Shown here in pieces: positions 1-6,647 of a DNA stretch of 11,667 bases; the stretch's first letter is position 1; every line of letters begins with the position of its first letter. Position numbers and translations under genes: made by a program. The stretch lies in assembly GCA_011773475.1 (NCBI GenBank), contig WVXN01000038.1, positions 6,289 through 17,955 of the forward strand. The letters run 5' to 3'. Below the pieces are notes generated by a model, which saw only the letters and a program-made list of their open reading frames with translations, was not told the origin of the DNA and searched no databases. Origin of the DNA: Candidatus Aenigmatarchaeota archaeon. Its GTDB lineage: Archaea; Aenigmatarchaeota; Aenigmatarchaeia; Aenigmatarchaeales; Aenigmatarchaeaceae.

Positions 1-26
1 GAATTTAATGATAATACAGTAGATTT
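1..26. repeat. Terminal direct repeat, left copy
   Basis: These 26 bases are identical to the last 26 bases of the window (11642-11667). The identity is exact and stops where the window ends. The reading frame of the gene crossing the overlap is the same in both copies, which is what a circular sequence opened at an arbitrary point gives. The unique circle would be 11,641 bp. Confidence 0.95.
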
Positions 27-648
27 TAATAAATGTAGAAGTTTAGGTTTTTGTAAAGAGGGTATTAAAGATTTTTGTACTCAATTAAATTTAGATATTA
101 ATAAAAGTTATACAATTAAACACATTTATGATAAATTAGATAAGAATAAAATAGAATTAATGTTTAATTATACGAATGAGATATTAAAGTTGTTTGGTTC
201 AGAAGTGTTTAAGAAAAACGAAGAAGCAATTAGTAAAAACGCTCAATATTCTTACCATTATGCCAAAAATATAATAAAAGACCGATTTGAAAAAGGTGAA
301 GAAGCAATTAGTAAAAATGCTTATTATTCTTACCATTATGCCAAAGATGTAATAAAAGACCGATTTGAAAAAGGCGAAGAAGCAATTAGTAAAGATGCTT
401 GTTATTCTTACAATTATGCCAAAGATGTAATAAAAGACCGATTTGAAAAAGGCGAAGAAGCAATTAGTAAAAATGCTTATGATTTTTACCTATATGCCAA
501 AAATATAATAAAAGACCGATTTGAAAAAGGCGAAGAAGCAATTAGTAAAGATGCTCAATATTCTTACCTATATGCCAAAGATGCAATAAAAGACCGATTT
601 GAAAAAGGCGAAGAAGCAATTAGTAAAGATGCTCAATATTCTTACTAA
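1..648 (+). CDS. Helical 26-residue-repeat phage protein, 3' part (gene continues from 11495 across the join)
   Basis: The frame is open from base 1, so the ATG at 160 is an internal methionine and not the start. Joined to 11495-11641 the protein is 264 residues up to TAA 646-648. Residues coded by 25-160 form a globular stretch with a C-R-x-x-G-F-C-x-x-G-I-x-x-F-C pattern that recalls a domain common in uncharacterised phage proteins (inference from memory). From base 220 onward come units of 26 residues with the core YAK(N/D)(I/V)IKDRFEKGEEAI. Similar Y-A-x-x-V-I-x-x-R-(F/W)-x-x-G-E-x-x-I repeats occur in many phage proteins and are probably paired helices; their function is unknown. The stop falls inside a unit, and the expected C-terminus lies just downstream in another frame. 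The gene directly precedes the DNA polymerase. Confidence 0.8.
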   Translation, partial: EFNDNTVDFNKCRSLGFCKEGIKDFCTQLNLDINKSYTIKHIYDKLDKNKIELMFNYTNEILKLFGSEVFKKNEEAISKNAQYSYHYAKNIIKDRFEKGEEAISKNAYYSYHYAKDVIKDRFEKGEEAISKDACYSYNYAKDVIKDRFEKGEEAISKNAYDFYLYAKNIIKDRFEKGEEAISKDAQYSYLYAKDAIKDRFEKGEEAISKDAQYSY

Positions 649-688
649 TTATGCCAGAAATGTAATAAAAGGCCGATTTGAAAAAGGC
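220..688 (+). repeat. Six tandem 78-bp coding repeats (sixth is 79 bp)
   Basis: Units beginning gaagaagcaatt start at 220, 298, 376, 454, 532 and 610, exactly 78 bases apart. A seventh, truncated unit begins at 689, so the sixth is 79 bases because of one inserted base. Units are highly similar at DNA level, differing mainly at the codons after SK(N/D)A and before YAK. This suggests recent expansion, and recombination or slippage could change copy number. It is a protein-coding repeat, not a CRISPR array: there are no spacers and the frame is kept. Confidence 0.95.
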
Positions 689-754
689 GAAGAAGCAATA
701 TTAAAAAGCATTTGGGAAAATCATTATAAAGAGTTTTTAAAAGGATTAAAATAA
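649..754 (+). pseudogene. Detached C-terminal tail of the repeat protein (+1 frameshift)
   Basis: In the frame ending at TAA 752-754 the sequence reads YARNVIKGRFEKGEEAI and then a tail ending FLKGLK, a natural continuation of the repeat series. The break is a single extra T at 646: unit 3 has tcttacaattatgcc where unit 6 has tcttactaattatgcc. Removing it gives an unbroken protein of 299 residues that ends one base before the polymerase ATG. The tail has no start codon of its own in frame, so it is translated only if the break is an error, varies between copies, or is bypassed. Confidence 0.75.
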
Positions 755-755
755 A

Positions 756-2732
756 ATGAAATATTCAATAGATATAGAAACAGTCTGTGGAGTAAAAACT
801 TGTAAAGGATATAATACAGTACATCAATGCCCTCATGATCATGCCTTACATCATATAAAAAATAAAATAACTAAAATAGGTATATATTGGAGGCTTAAAG
901 ACAACACTGAAAAATTTAAATCTTTTGATAGTATAAATGACTTTAAACTATTTTTTAATGATTTACCTAAAGAAAATATGGAATTAATAGGACAAAATTT
1001 TAAATTCGATATAAAAACATTAAGAGCTAAAGGTTTATTTATATCTAAAGATTTGTGGTCAGATGATACAAGATGTATGGCCATTGCATTAAGTGATAAG
1101 ATTCCTGAAAAATGGTTAATGTTTTATAATATTAAAAGAAATTCTTTAAATAAAAAACTAGGTAAACAAATACACAGAGTCGCAGGAAAATACTCATTAA
1201 AAACTTTAGCTCCTTATCATTTAAATATAGAACCTTTTTGGGAAAATGAAGATCATTCGGATGAAGAATATTTGTTCTTAGATTGTAAATATACCTATAA
1301 TTTAGAATCTGTTTTAAAAAGAAAATTGGAAGAAGAAAATACATATGAATTTTATAAAGATAAACTACTTAAATGGGAAAAGATGTTATATGAGGCCGAA
1401 TATAGAGGTATAAGATTAGATCTTAATAAGATGTCTGAGTTAGAAATTAAATATAAAAATAAAGAAATTGATTTATTAAAGCAACTAGATAAAGAATTGG
1501 AAAAATATAATAAATTATATGCTAAAAAAGAAAGACAAAAATTATATGAAAAATACAAAAATATGTATTATAATGCAGTTAATAAAATTAAAGAAGAATT
1601 AAAAGAAGAAAAAGAAAGTAAGTTAAAATTAAAATATAAAAAACTACTGAGATCAGCTTTACAAAAAGCGCCTAAAACAATATCTTTTTCAAGTAAATCA
1701 CAAGTTGCTTGGTTATTTGAAGAGTGTTTGGGATATGATATAACCTATAAAAAAAGAGAAAAAGGCAAAGAAATTATTAAAAAAGGTGTGGGAAAAGAAG
1801 TTATTAATAGATTATTATTAGAAAATAAACCTTATGTAAAATTATATAAAGAATATTCAAAAACAAATAAATTAAATACAAGTTATTTTCCCTCATATAA
1901 AGAAAAATTGGTTGATGATATTTTATACTGCAGTTTTAATATAGGTGGTACTAAAACAGGCAGATTAAGCTCGTCTAATCCTAACTTACAACAAGTGCCG
2001 GCCGATCTAAAAGAAATATTCATAGCTAGAGAAGGTTATAAATTAATAACAAAAGATATGTCAGGGATTGAGCCAGTATTGATAGCATATTTAAGTGAAG
2101 ATCATAATTTATGTAATTTATTAATAAATGGAGATAATTTTCATAATTACGTTACTAAATTCTTAGTGGAATACGTAAACTGCGATACATCAGAAGTTAA
2201 AAAGAAATTTAAAGCAGAAAGGGATTTATGTAAAGTAGTAGATTTAAGTTTATTTTATGGTTCGGGTAAAAATAGATTAAAGACAACTTCAATATTACAT
2301 GGCTTTAATTGGTCAGATGCAGATTGTTCTTTTAAAATTAAGTTATTTAAAGAAAAGTTTATGGGAGCTTTTAAATTCAAAGAAAATCTAGATAAACATT
2401 TAGAAAAAGGCTTATCAGTAACTAATATAATGGGTAGAAAATTAAAAATACCTGATAAAGATGATGTATATATGACAGGCTTTAACAGTTTAATTCAAGG
2501 ATCGGCTAGTGATTTAGTTTTAGAGTCAGGCGCGCGCATATTAGAAGAAAAAGACCTACATCCATTACTATTAGTACACGATGAATTAGTCATAGAAGTA
2601 CCTGATAATACTCAAATAAAAGAAAATGAGAAAAAAATTGAAGAAAAAATGACTAACTATACTTTACAAAGCTGCCATGGTGTGATACCATTACAAGTAG
2701 AAGGAAATATATCAAATCATTGGGAAAAATAA
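756..2732 (+). CDS. polA: Family A DNA polymerase with 3'-5' exonuclease (phage PolA, Leu762 type)
   Basis: A replicative DNA polymerase of 658 residues, close to the usual length of phage PolA without the 5' nuclease domain. The exonuclease domain keeps motif I (D6, E8), motif II (GQNFKFD, D85) and motif III (Y172-x-x-x-D176), so proofreading should be active. The polymerase domain has motif A (D434-M-S-G-I-E439), motif B (R489, K493, Y501-G502) and motif C (H608-D-E610). The residue matching E. coli Phe762 is Leu497. A Cys/His-rich stretch (C11, C16, C25, H27, H29, H32, H33) sits just after motif I; similar stretches occur in other phage polymerases. Residues 230-300 are a lysine/glutamate-rich helical insertion. 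A ribosome site AAGGA at 741-745 lies in the tail of the preceding gene. The kinase ATG follows two bases after the stop. No helicase or primase is seen in the window. Confidence 0.97.
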   Translation: MKYSIDIETVCGVKTCKGYNTVHQCPHDHALHHIKNKITKIGIYWRLKDNTEKFKSFDSINDFKLFFNDLPKENMELIGQNFKFDIKTLRAKGLFISKDLWSDDTRCMAIALSDKIPEKWLMFYNIKRNSLNKKLGKQIHRVAGKYSLKTLAPYHLNIEPFWENEDHSDEEYLFLDCKYTYNLESVLKRKLEEENTYEFYKDKLLKWEKMLYEAEYRGIRLDLNKMSELEIKYKNKEIDLLKQLDKELEKYNKLYAKKERQKLYEKYKNMYYNAVNKIKEELKEEKESKLKLKYKKLLRSALQKAPKTISFSSKSQVAWLFEECLGYDITYKKREKGKEIIKKGVGKEVINRLLLENKPYVKLYKEYSKTNKLNTSYFPSYKEKLVDDILYCSFNIGGTKTGRLSSSNPNLQQVPADLKEIFIAREGYKLITKDMSGIEPVLIAYLSEDHNLCNLLINGDNFHNYVTKFLVEYVNCDTSEVKKKFKAERDLCKVVDLSLFYGSGKNRLKTTSILHGFNWSDADCSFKIKLFKEKFMGAFKFKENLDKHLEKGLSVTNIMGRKLKIPDKDDVYMTGFNSLIQGSASDLVLESGARILEEKDLHPLLLVHDELVIEVPDNTQIKENEKKIEEKMTNYTLQSCHGVIPLQVEGNISNHWEK

Positions 2733-2734
2733 TT

Positions 2735-3295
2735 ATGTCAAATAAATTAAAAACAAATTTAATTGCTTTTACCGGTACTAAAGGAGTAGGTAAATCTACT
2801 GCAAGAGATATTTTAAAAGCTTTATGTAAACCTTTTGTAAACATGTTAGTAACGCCTAGTTTAGCTGATCCTATAAAACATATAGCTTCTATGGCAAATC
2901 AGTATTTAGGTAGAAAAGATGTTAAAGACAGGAAATTATTGCAGCTATTGGGCACAGAATGGGGGCGTAATACTATTTCTCAGGATATATGGATTGATAG
3001 GTTACATAAAAACATAGAGGAGCATATACAAGATCCTAATGATCTAGTTATAATAGATGATGTTAGATTTGATAATGAAGCTAAATATATTAAAAACAAC
3101 AATGGAATTCTTATCAGAGTATGTGGTCCAAGCAGAATAAAAAATGATGGAATAAAAGGACATGCTTCTGAGTCAGGCGTACATCCAATGTATATTGATA
3201 TAACTTTAAATAACAATACTAATATTAAAGAATTTCATAATAGCATAGTGGAATTATTATTTGATCACTTGATGAAAAGCGGTAAAAATGACTAA
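2735..3295 (+). CDS. Deoxynucleoside monophosphate kinase-like P-loop protein
   Basis: A protein of 186 residues, probably phosphorylating dNMPs to dNDPs for phage DNA synthesis, as T4 gp1 does. The Walker A loop is GTKGVGKST (residues 14-22, K20). The segments LLQLLGTEWGR, WIDRL and DDVRFDNEA are in the style of phage dNMP kinases, the last probably forming the Walker B/nucleotide region. The frame extends upstream to TTG at 2720, but that start would overlap the polymerase by 13 bases. ATG 2735 has GGGA at 2722-2725 and lies two bases after the polymerase stop, so it is preferred. It overlaps the following nuclease gene by 8 bases (ATGACTAA), which suggests translational coupling. Substrate specificity cannot be read from the sequence. 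Confidence 0.85.
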   Translation: MSNKLKTNLIAFTGTKGVGKSTARDILKALCKPFVNMLVTPSLADPIKHIASMANQYLGRKDVKDRKLLQLLGTEWGRNTISQDIWIDRLHKNIEEHIQDPNDLVIIDDVRFDNEAKYIKNNNGILIRVCGPSRIKNDGIKGHASESGVHPMYIDITLNNNTNIKEFHNSIVELLFDHLMKSGKND

Positions 3296-4406
3296 AATAA
3301 AAGGCCCAGAAATAGGATATATTGATTTATTAGATTCAGCTTTAATATCAGATTATGAAAAAGATTCTGAAATAAGAAAATACTACCCGTTAAGACCTTC
3401 AAGTGCAGGCAAATGCACAAGAGAATTAGGTTATGAATTAGAGGAATATGTTAAAAAATTACCAATAACTGAGAAAAGAGAGCCTAACGTAATTAGATTA
3501 TTAAGTGTCGGACATAGTATAGAATATTCAGCAATAAATCATTTAAAAGTATTAAGAAAACATTTTGGTTTTAATGTAAGATATCAACAACAAACGGTAA
3601 CTATATTTAAATTAGATGATGGGCGAATAATTGAAGGTAGTTTAGATTTATGTTTAGTTTCAGATAAATATAAATGTATAGCAGATATTAAAAGTACTAA
3701 AGATGCTTTTTCTAGATTTCATTCTACTAGAATAGATGAACAAATGGCTAAATATAAAGAAATGGATAGTATTAAGGCTTTAAGTGACAAATGTTTTTAC
3801 GCTGAAGATACTAAAGCATTTGTGGCAGAATTAAAAGATGATTTTAAAATTAATAATATATTACAATTAAATTCTTATGCAAATAGTCCTTTTATTAAAG
3901 AAAGAGGTTTTGACCATTGTTCTTTATTCTACTATGTTAAAAACGATAGTAAAATGTTTGAGATAAGATTCAATCCTTGTGAAGATCTGGCAGAAGAAGT
4001 AAAACAAAAATATAATGATGTTTATAAAACAGTGGAAGTAAATAAAGAATCTCCTGATACACTTAAAAAAGATTTTAAATTAGGATCAATAAGATGTGCT
4101 TTTTGTAATTATAAAGATAAATGTTGGAATGAAGATGCTTTGAAAGAGTATTTTAAAAAGTTTCCTGATAAAGATTGGCCCACTAAATGGGATAAAGTTA
4201 AGAATAAACGAGAATTAGATAAAATGTTTAAAGAGTATGAAGCAAATCTTGACAGTATAGATAATAACAAAGAGATAGAAGCTTTAATATGTGAAGAATT
4301 GAATAAACAAAAGATTAGAAAAATTAAATTAAAAAATGATAAAATATATGAAGTAAGATATTTAAAAACTCCAAGGCCACATTTTGCATTAAGAAGAAGT
4401 AAATAA
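3288..4406 (+). CDS. PD-(D/E)XK nuclease, Cas4/RecB-like with Fe-S cluster cysteines
   Basis: A 372-residue nuclease of the RecB/Cas4 type, probably a DNA exonuclease used in phage recombination or end processing. The active-site core is visible in order: H76 in a VGHSIEY helix, E116-G-S-L-D120, D133-I-K135, and Q193-x-x-x-Y197. Four cysteines sit as in Fe-S Cas4/AddB nucleases: C43 in SAGKCTRELGYE near the start, and C270, C273 and C279 in RCAFCNYKDKCW. The lysine-rich C-terminal 90 residues after the last cysteine are an extension of unknown role. The gene overlaps the kinase by 8 bases, and its stop overlaps the next ATG (TAATG). No cas genes or CRISPR array are present, so a phage recombination exonuclease is more likely than an adaptation protein. 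Confidence 0.88.
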   Translation: MTKIKGPEIGYIDLLDSALISDYEKDSEIRKYYPLRPSSAGKCTRELGYELEEYVKKLPITEKREPNVIRLLSVGHSIEYSAINHLKVLRKHFGFNVRYQQQTVTIFKLDDGRIIEGSLDLCLVSDKYKCIADIKSTKDAFSRFHSTRIDEQMAKYKEMDSIKALSDKCFYAEDTKAFVAELKDDFKINNILQLNSYANSPFIKERGFDHCSLFYYVKNDSKMFEIRFNPCEDLAEEVKQKYNDVYKTVEVNKESPDTLKKDFKLGSIRCAFCNYKDKCWNEDALKEYFKKFPDKDWPTKWDKVKNKRELDKMFKEYEANLDSIDNNKEIEALICEELNKQKIRKIKLKNDKIYEVRYLKTPRPHFALRRSK

Positions 4407-4762
4407 TGAAAATAATATTTAACGAGACTCAAAAAGAACTACTATCCAAATCCATTCAAAGGTGTATTACTATTTTAGAGCTAAAGAAGGTTATTAATGA
4501 GAATGTTAAAAATGATATAAAAGAATATAAAAGACTTAAGAATAAATTATGTCCTAATAATGATTATACTGATTTATCTCAAAAAGAATCTGTTACTTTA
4601 ACTTCTATATCTAAAACTATTGTCAATAAACTAGAGAAGATTATAATCCCTGCTTATGAGGCCAGAACAGATAAGGACTATACTGAATATATATCTAAGA
4701 CTAAAGTTAATATAGAGGAGTTTAACAATATTATTAGAAAAATAGAGGCTAAAAATGAATAA
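4406..4762 (+). CDS. Small helical protein of unknown function
   Basis: 118 residues, rich in lysine, isoleucine and asparagine, predicted by eye to be nearly all helical (long amphipathic stretches around residues 5-50 and 60-118). There is no recognisable motif, signal peptide or membrane segment. The ATG overlaps the stop of the nuclease gene (TAATG), and the end overlaps the ClpP-like gene by 8 bases (ATGAATAA), so it is translated as part of the polymerase-to-protease block. It could be an accessory subunit for a neighbour, but only position suggests that. Confidence 0.8.
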   Translation: MKIIFNETQKELLSKSIQRCITILELKKVINENVKNDIKEYKRLKNKLCPNNDYTDLSQKESVTLTSISKTIVNKLEKIIIPAYEARTDKDYTEYISKTKVNIEEFNNIIRKIEAKNE

Positions 4763-5318
4763 AAAGCTGTCTAAAGATTTATTTATCTATTTTTTAGAAT
4801 GGGGCATTAATCTTAATAGACGTTCTATTAGAATAAATGGCTCAATTGATGATGATTATTTTGATATTCTAGATGAAGCTTTTAATATATTTGAATTAGA
4901 TAGAAAGAAAGTCACAATCAGAATTAATAGTTTTGGTGGAGATTATTACAGCGCATTAGCTATAAAAGATAGAATAGAAGCTAGTAATTTACATAAATCT
5001 AATAAAGTAATAACTGAAGGCTACGGTAAAATAATGTCGGCAGCCACAATACTTTTAGTAAGTGGTAATATAAGAAAAATGTCTAAAGAAAGTTGGTTCA
5101 TGTTTCATGAAATTCATACGGAATTACCTTTTGATCGCGCTCATATACAAAGACAAGAGATTTATCAGATGAATAGAGAGATGCAACAATTTTGTAGAAT
5201 AATGGCTGAAAATTCCTGTGAAGATGTATTGTATTGGGATAATTTGGCCAAACATAATGAAGTATATTTTAATGCAGATCAGTGTATAGAATTAGGTATT
5301 ATAGATAAGATTTTATAA
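4755..5318 (+). CDS. clpP: ClpP-like serine protease (S14 family)
   Basis: 187 residues, close to the size of ClpP, the proteolytic subunit of Clp proteases. The fold signature INSFGGDYYSALAI (58-70) matches the ClpP INSPGG-x-x-x-x-G-x-A-I region. The catalytic Ser is S95 in IMSAATILLVSG, and the catalytic His is H118 in FMFHEIH. The segment expected to carry the catalytic Asp reads HNEVYF-x-A-x-x-C-I-E-L-G-I-I-D and places Glu169 at that position by my alignment. No Clp ATPase is encoded here, so it may work with a host ATPase, act alone on small substrates, or be related to the S14-like head-maturation proteases of phages; no capsid or portal gene is nearby to support the last. It ends the first gene block and is followed by a weak hairpin with a T run. 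Confidence 0.9.
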   Translation: MNKKLSKDLFIYFLEWGINLNRRSIRINGSIDDDYFDILDEAFNIFELDRKKVTIRINSFGGDYYSALAIKDRIEASNLHKSNKVITEGYGKIMSAATILLVSGNIRKMSKESWFMFHEIHTELPFDRAHIQRQEIYQMNREMQQFCRIMAENSCEDVLYWDNLAKHNEVYFNADQCIELGIIDKIL

Positions 5319-5319
5319 G

Positions 5320-5385
5320 TCTCCCTTTAGGGATGTTTTTATATAATTTTATTAAATATTAAGATAAATTCTAACTGTAGGGAGA
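5320..5385 (+). promoter_or_regulatory. Alternative pairing: terminator arm versus ribosome-binding site
   Basis: TCTCCCT at 5320-5326 is perfectly complementary to AGGGAGA at 5379-5385, which is the Shine-Dalgarno sequence of the next ORF. The same TCTCCCT arm also pairs with AGGGA at 5329-5333 to make the weak terminator. The two pairings exclude each other, as in an attenuator or a leader that hides its ribosome site. A 7-bp match could arise by chance or through shared purine-rich bases, so this is a candidate only. Confidence 0.3.
5321..5340 (+). terminator. Weak intrinsic terminator after the ClpP-like gene
   Basis: TCCC (5322-5325) and GGGA (5330-5333) form a 4-bp stem with a TTTA loop, followed by TGTTTTTAT. 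The stem is short, so termination would be partial at best. Its place, two bases after the protease stop and at the head of one of the larger gaps, fits a block boundary. Confidence 0.4.
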
Positions 5386-5389
5386 TTTT

Positions 5390-5584
5390 ATAAAAACGAT
5401 AAAATTAACTAGCACAAAATCTAAAGAGCATATTGCTTTATTTTTTATAGATAAAATATGTGGATTAGAACATAATCCTAATTTAAAAGCTACTGTTGTT
5501 TTAACGGATGGCGGCGGCATGTATCCAGTAATAGAAACTATAGATCAAATAAAAACACTTATAAAGGAGAAAACTAATGAGTGA
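5390..5584 (+). CDS. Small protein lacking a standard start codon, possibly FlbD-like
   Basis: The frame is open from TAG 5378-5380 to TGA 5582-5584 and has no ATG, GTG or TTG until an ATG at 5519 near its end. Yet it has a strong ribosome site (AGGGAGA, 5379-5385), sensible codons, and an 8-base overlap with the next gene (ATGAGTGA) identical in form to three other junctions here. Candidate starts are ATA 5390 (64 residues) and ACG 5396 (62 residues). The latter puts the initiator right before IKLT, the usual beginning of small FlbD-like proteins (MIKLT...). The body, with IALFFIDKI, then TVVLTDGG and IETIDQIKTLI, also resembles that family in layout; this is inference. It is either a gene with a rare start codon, a start-codon mutant, or a sequencing error. 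Confidence 0.5.
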   Translation: MKTIKLTSTKSKEHIALFFIDKICGLEHNPNLKATVVLTDGGGMYPVIETIDQIKTLIKEKTNE

Positions 5585-5975
5585 AGAACAAAAAAAAGAA
5601 CCTATTGTAAGCTACAAGCAATACATTTTTTCAGATGATTGTAAGACAGGTAAATGGAAAGCTAGACATAGTTTCTATCTAAATAGACCTCAAGTATTAG
5701 ATTTAATAGATGCTTTAATGACCGTATTAGAAACTAGTAAAGTAAATACAATTGAAGATGAAGAGGAAAAAAACAAAGCATCAGCAATTAAATTAGATAC
5801 CTTCATTTCTGAGCGTACCAATTCTAATTCGGGCCGTACCTTTGATTCAGCATATGTGATTGTTAAAGTACCTCAAGAAGCGCCCGGATTTTCTAAAAGA
5901 GTTTCTAAACCTGTTAAAAGTGAAGAAGAAATAAATGCTAAAATTGAAGCTTTAAAAAATAAACAAGTAGGATAG
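5577..5975 (+). CDS. Conserved-looking phage protein of unknown function
   Basis: 132 residues. The core (about 12-105) mixes strands and helices: KWKARHSFYLN, then a helix PQVLDLIDALMTVLE, then IKLDTFISERT and GRTFDSAYVIVKV. The last is a pattern I associate with uncharacterised phage proteins found near replication genes, but I cannot name a family. The tail from about 105 is charged and probably flexible. A strong ribosome site AAGGAG lies at 5564-5569. Coupling to the preceding ORF is by the 8-base ATGAGTGA overlap, and the next gene starts two bases after its stop. A nucleic-acid-binding role is possible from position only. Confidence 0.85.
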   Translation: MSEEQKKEPIVSYKQYIFSDDCKTGKWKARHSFYLNRPQVLDLIDALMTVLETSKVNTIEDEEEKNKASAIKLDTFISERTNSNSGRTFDSAYVIVKVPQEAPGFSKRVSKPVKSEEEINAKIEALKNKQVG

Positions 5976-5976
5976 T

Positions 5977-6294
5977 ATGAATAGATCAGTAAAGGTATCT
6001 ACATTTAATTTGGCCATACTTTTATATAATATTTGGAGGGCACAAGCAAGCTCTAAAATAGGTAATATGGAAGTAGGTAAATTACTTTCTCATTTAGAAA
6101 GGGATTTAAATAAAGAGTGTAAAATACCTTTACATCTATTAGAAAGTGCATGTTACTATTCAAATATATTAAGTGAAATAAAAGAGTTTTGGCATCCTCA
6201 AGATATAAGATTTAATGATTTTGTTAAGAGGATAGAGAGAAATAATAATTTAAAATTTGACAATTTTTATAATTGCTTCGAGGATAATAAATGA
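5977..6294 (+). CDS. Small protein of unknown function
   Basis: 105 residues, mostly helical by eye, with aromatic-rich ends (IWRAQ near residue 20, FWHPQD near 72, FDNFYNCFED at the C-terminus). I recognise no family. The ribosome site AGGA is about five bases upstream of the ATG. The stop TGA overlaps the next ATG (ATGA), so it is probably co-translated with the two-helix membrane protein that follows and might be its soluble partner; that is inference. Confidence 0.75.
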   Translation: MNRSVKVSTFNLAILLYNIWRAQASSKIGNMEVGKLLSHLERDLNKECKIPLHLLESACYYSNILSEIKEFWHPQDIRFNDFVKRIERNNNLKFDNFYNCFEDNK

Positions 6295-6587
6295 GTACAG
6301 TTAAAGAATTATTTACTACATTAGTTAAAGGCCTTATATTAGCACTAGTGGCTTTTGTAACATTTATATATCAAATACATCCTTCTATTGTTGTAGTTTC
6401 TATATTATGTTATACATTATGTTTTATATTAAATAATATTGATTTGAAATCAAATAAAGATACTAAAGTAATGGATAATATAACTGAATTAGGCAAACAA
6501 AATGCTTTAATAATCCATAATATAGATGTTTTAAACAAAAGCACATTAAGTCTTTATGAAGCATTAACAAAAGTACCTAAAAAATAA
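6291..6587 (+). CDS. Two-helix inner-membrane protein of unknown function
   Basis: 98 residues. Two hydrophobic segments (about 11-28 and 32-49) are joined by a very short turn (QIHPS), giving a helical hairpin, followed by a soluble helical C-terminus (51-98) with coiled-coil character (LGKQNALIIHNIDVLN). Two-helix topology with a charged tail is seen in class II holins, but it is equally common in unrelated phage membrane proteins, and the lytic enzyme is about 4 kb away. The start overlaps the previous stop (ATGA). It is the last gene before the promoter at 6589-6617. Confidence 0.75.
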   Translation: MSTVKELFTTLVKGLILALVAFVTFIYQIHPSIVVVSILCYTLCFILNNIDLKSNKDTKVMDNITELGKQNALIIHNIDVLNKSTLSLYEALTKVPKK

Positions 6588-6588
6588 C

Positions 6589-6617
6589 TTGTAATATATT
6601 TAAATTAGTTATATAAT
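6589..6617 (+). promoter_or_regulatory. Sigma70-type promoter
   Basis: The -35 box TTGTAA (6589-6594, 4 of 6 matches) and a perfect -10 box TATAAT (6612-6617) are separated by 17 bases, the optimal spacing. It lies in a true gap between genes, right after TAA 6585-6587. Transcription would begin near 6623-6625. The palindrome ATATTAATAT at 6616-6625 overlaps the start point and could be an operator. The AT-rich background raises the chance of false matches, but no other gap in the window holds a comparable pair. Confidence 0.55.
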
Positions 6618-6647
6618 ATTAATATGAAAAACAAAAAGGATATTAAA

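Noticed and set aside
160..162. ATG 160 as start of the repeat protein
   Set aside because: The frame is open back to base 1 and continues from 11495, which has a proper ribosome site; 160 has none.
220..688. CRISPR-like array
   Set aside because: The repeats are contiguous, 78 bases long, in frame and without spacers.
2720..2734. TTG 2720 as start of the dNMP kinase
   Set aside because: It overlaps the polymerase; ATG 2735 has better spacing to a ribosome site and gives a normal N-terminus before the P-loop.
4248..4276. TTGACA as a -35 box inside the nuclease gene
   Set aside because: No acceptable -10 box at 16-18 bases downstream and no gene boundary nearby. The same holds for the TTGACA-like strings near 6257 and 10828.
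3288..4406. Cas4 of a CRISPR system
   Set aside because: No other cas gene or array is present; the gene sits in a phage DNA-metabolism block, where related Fe-S exonucleases are common.
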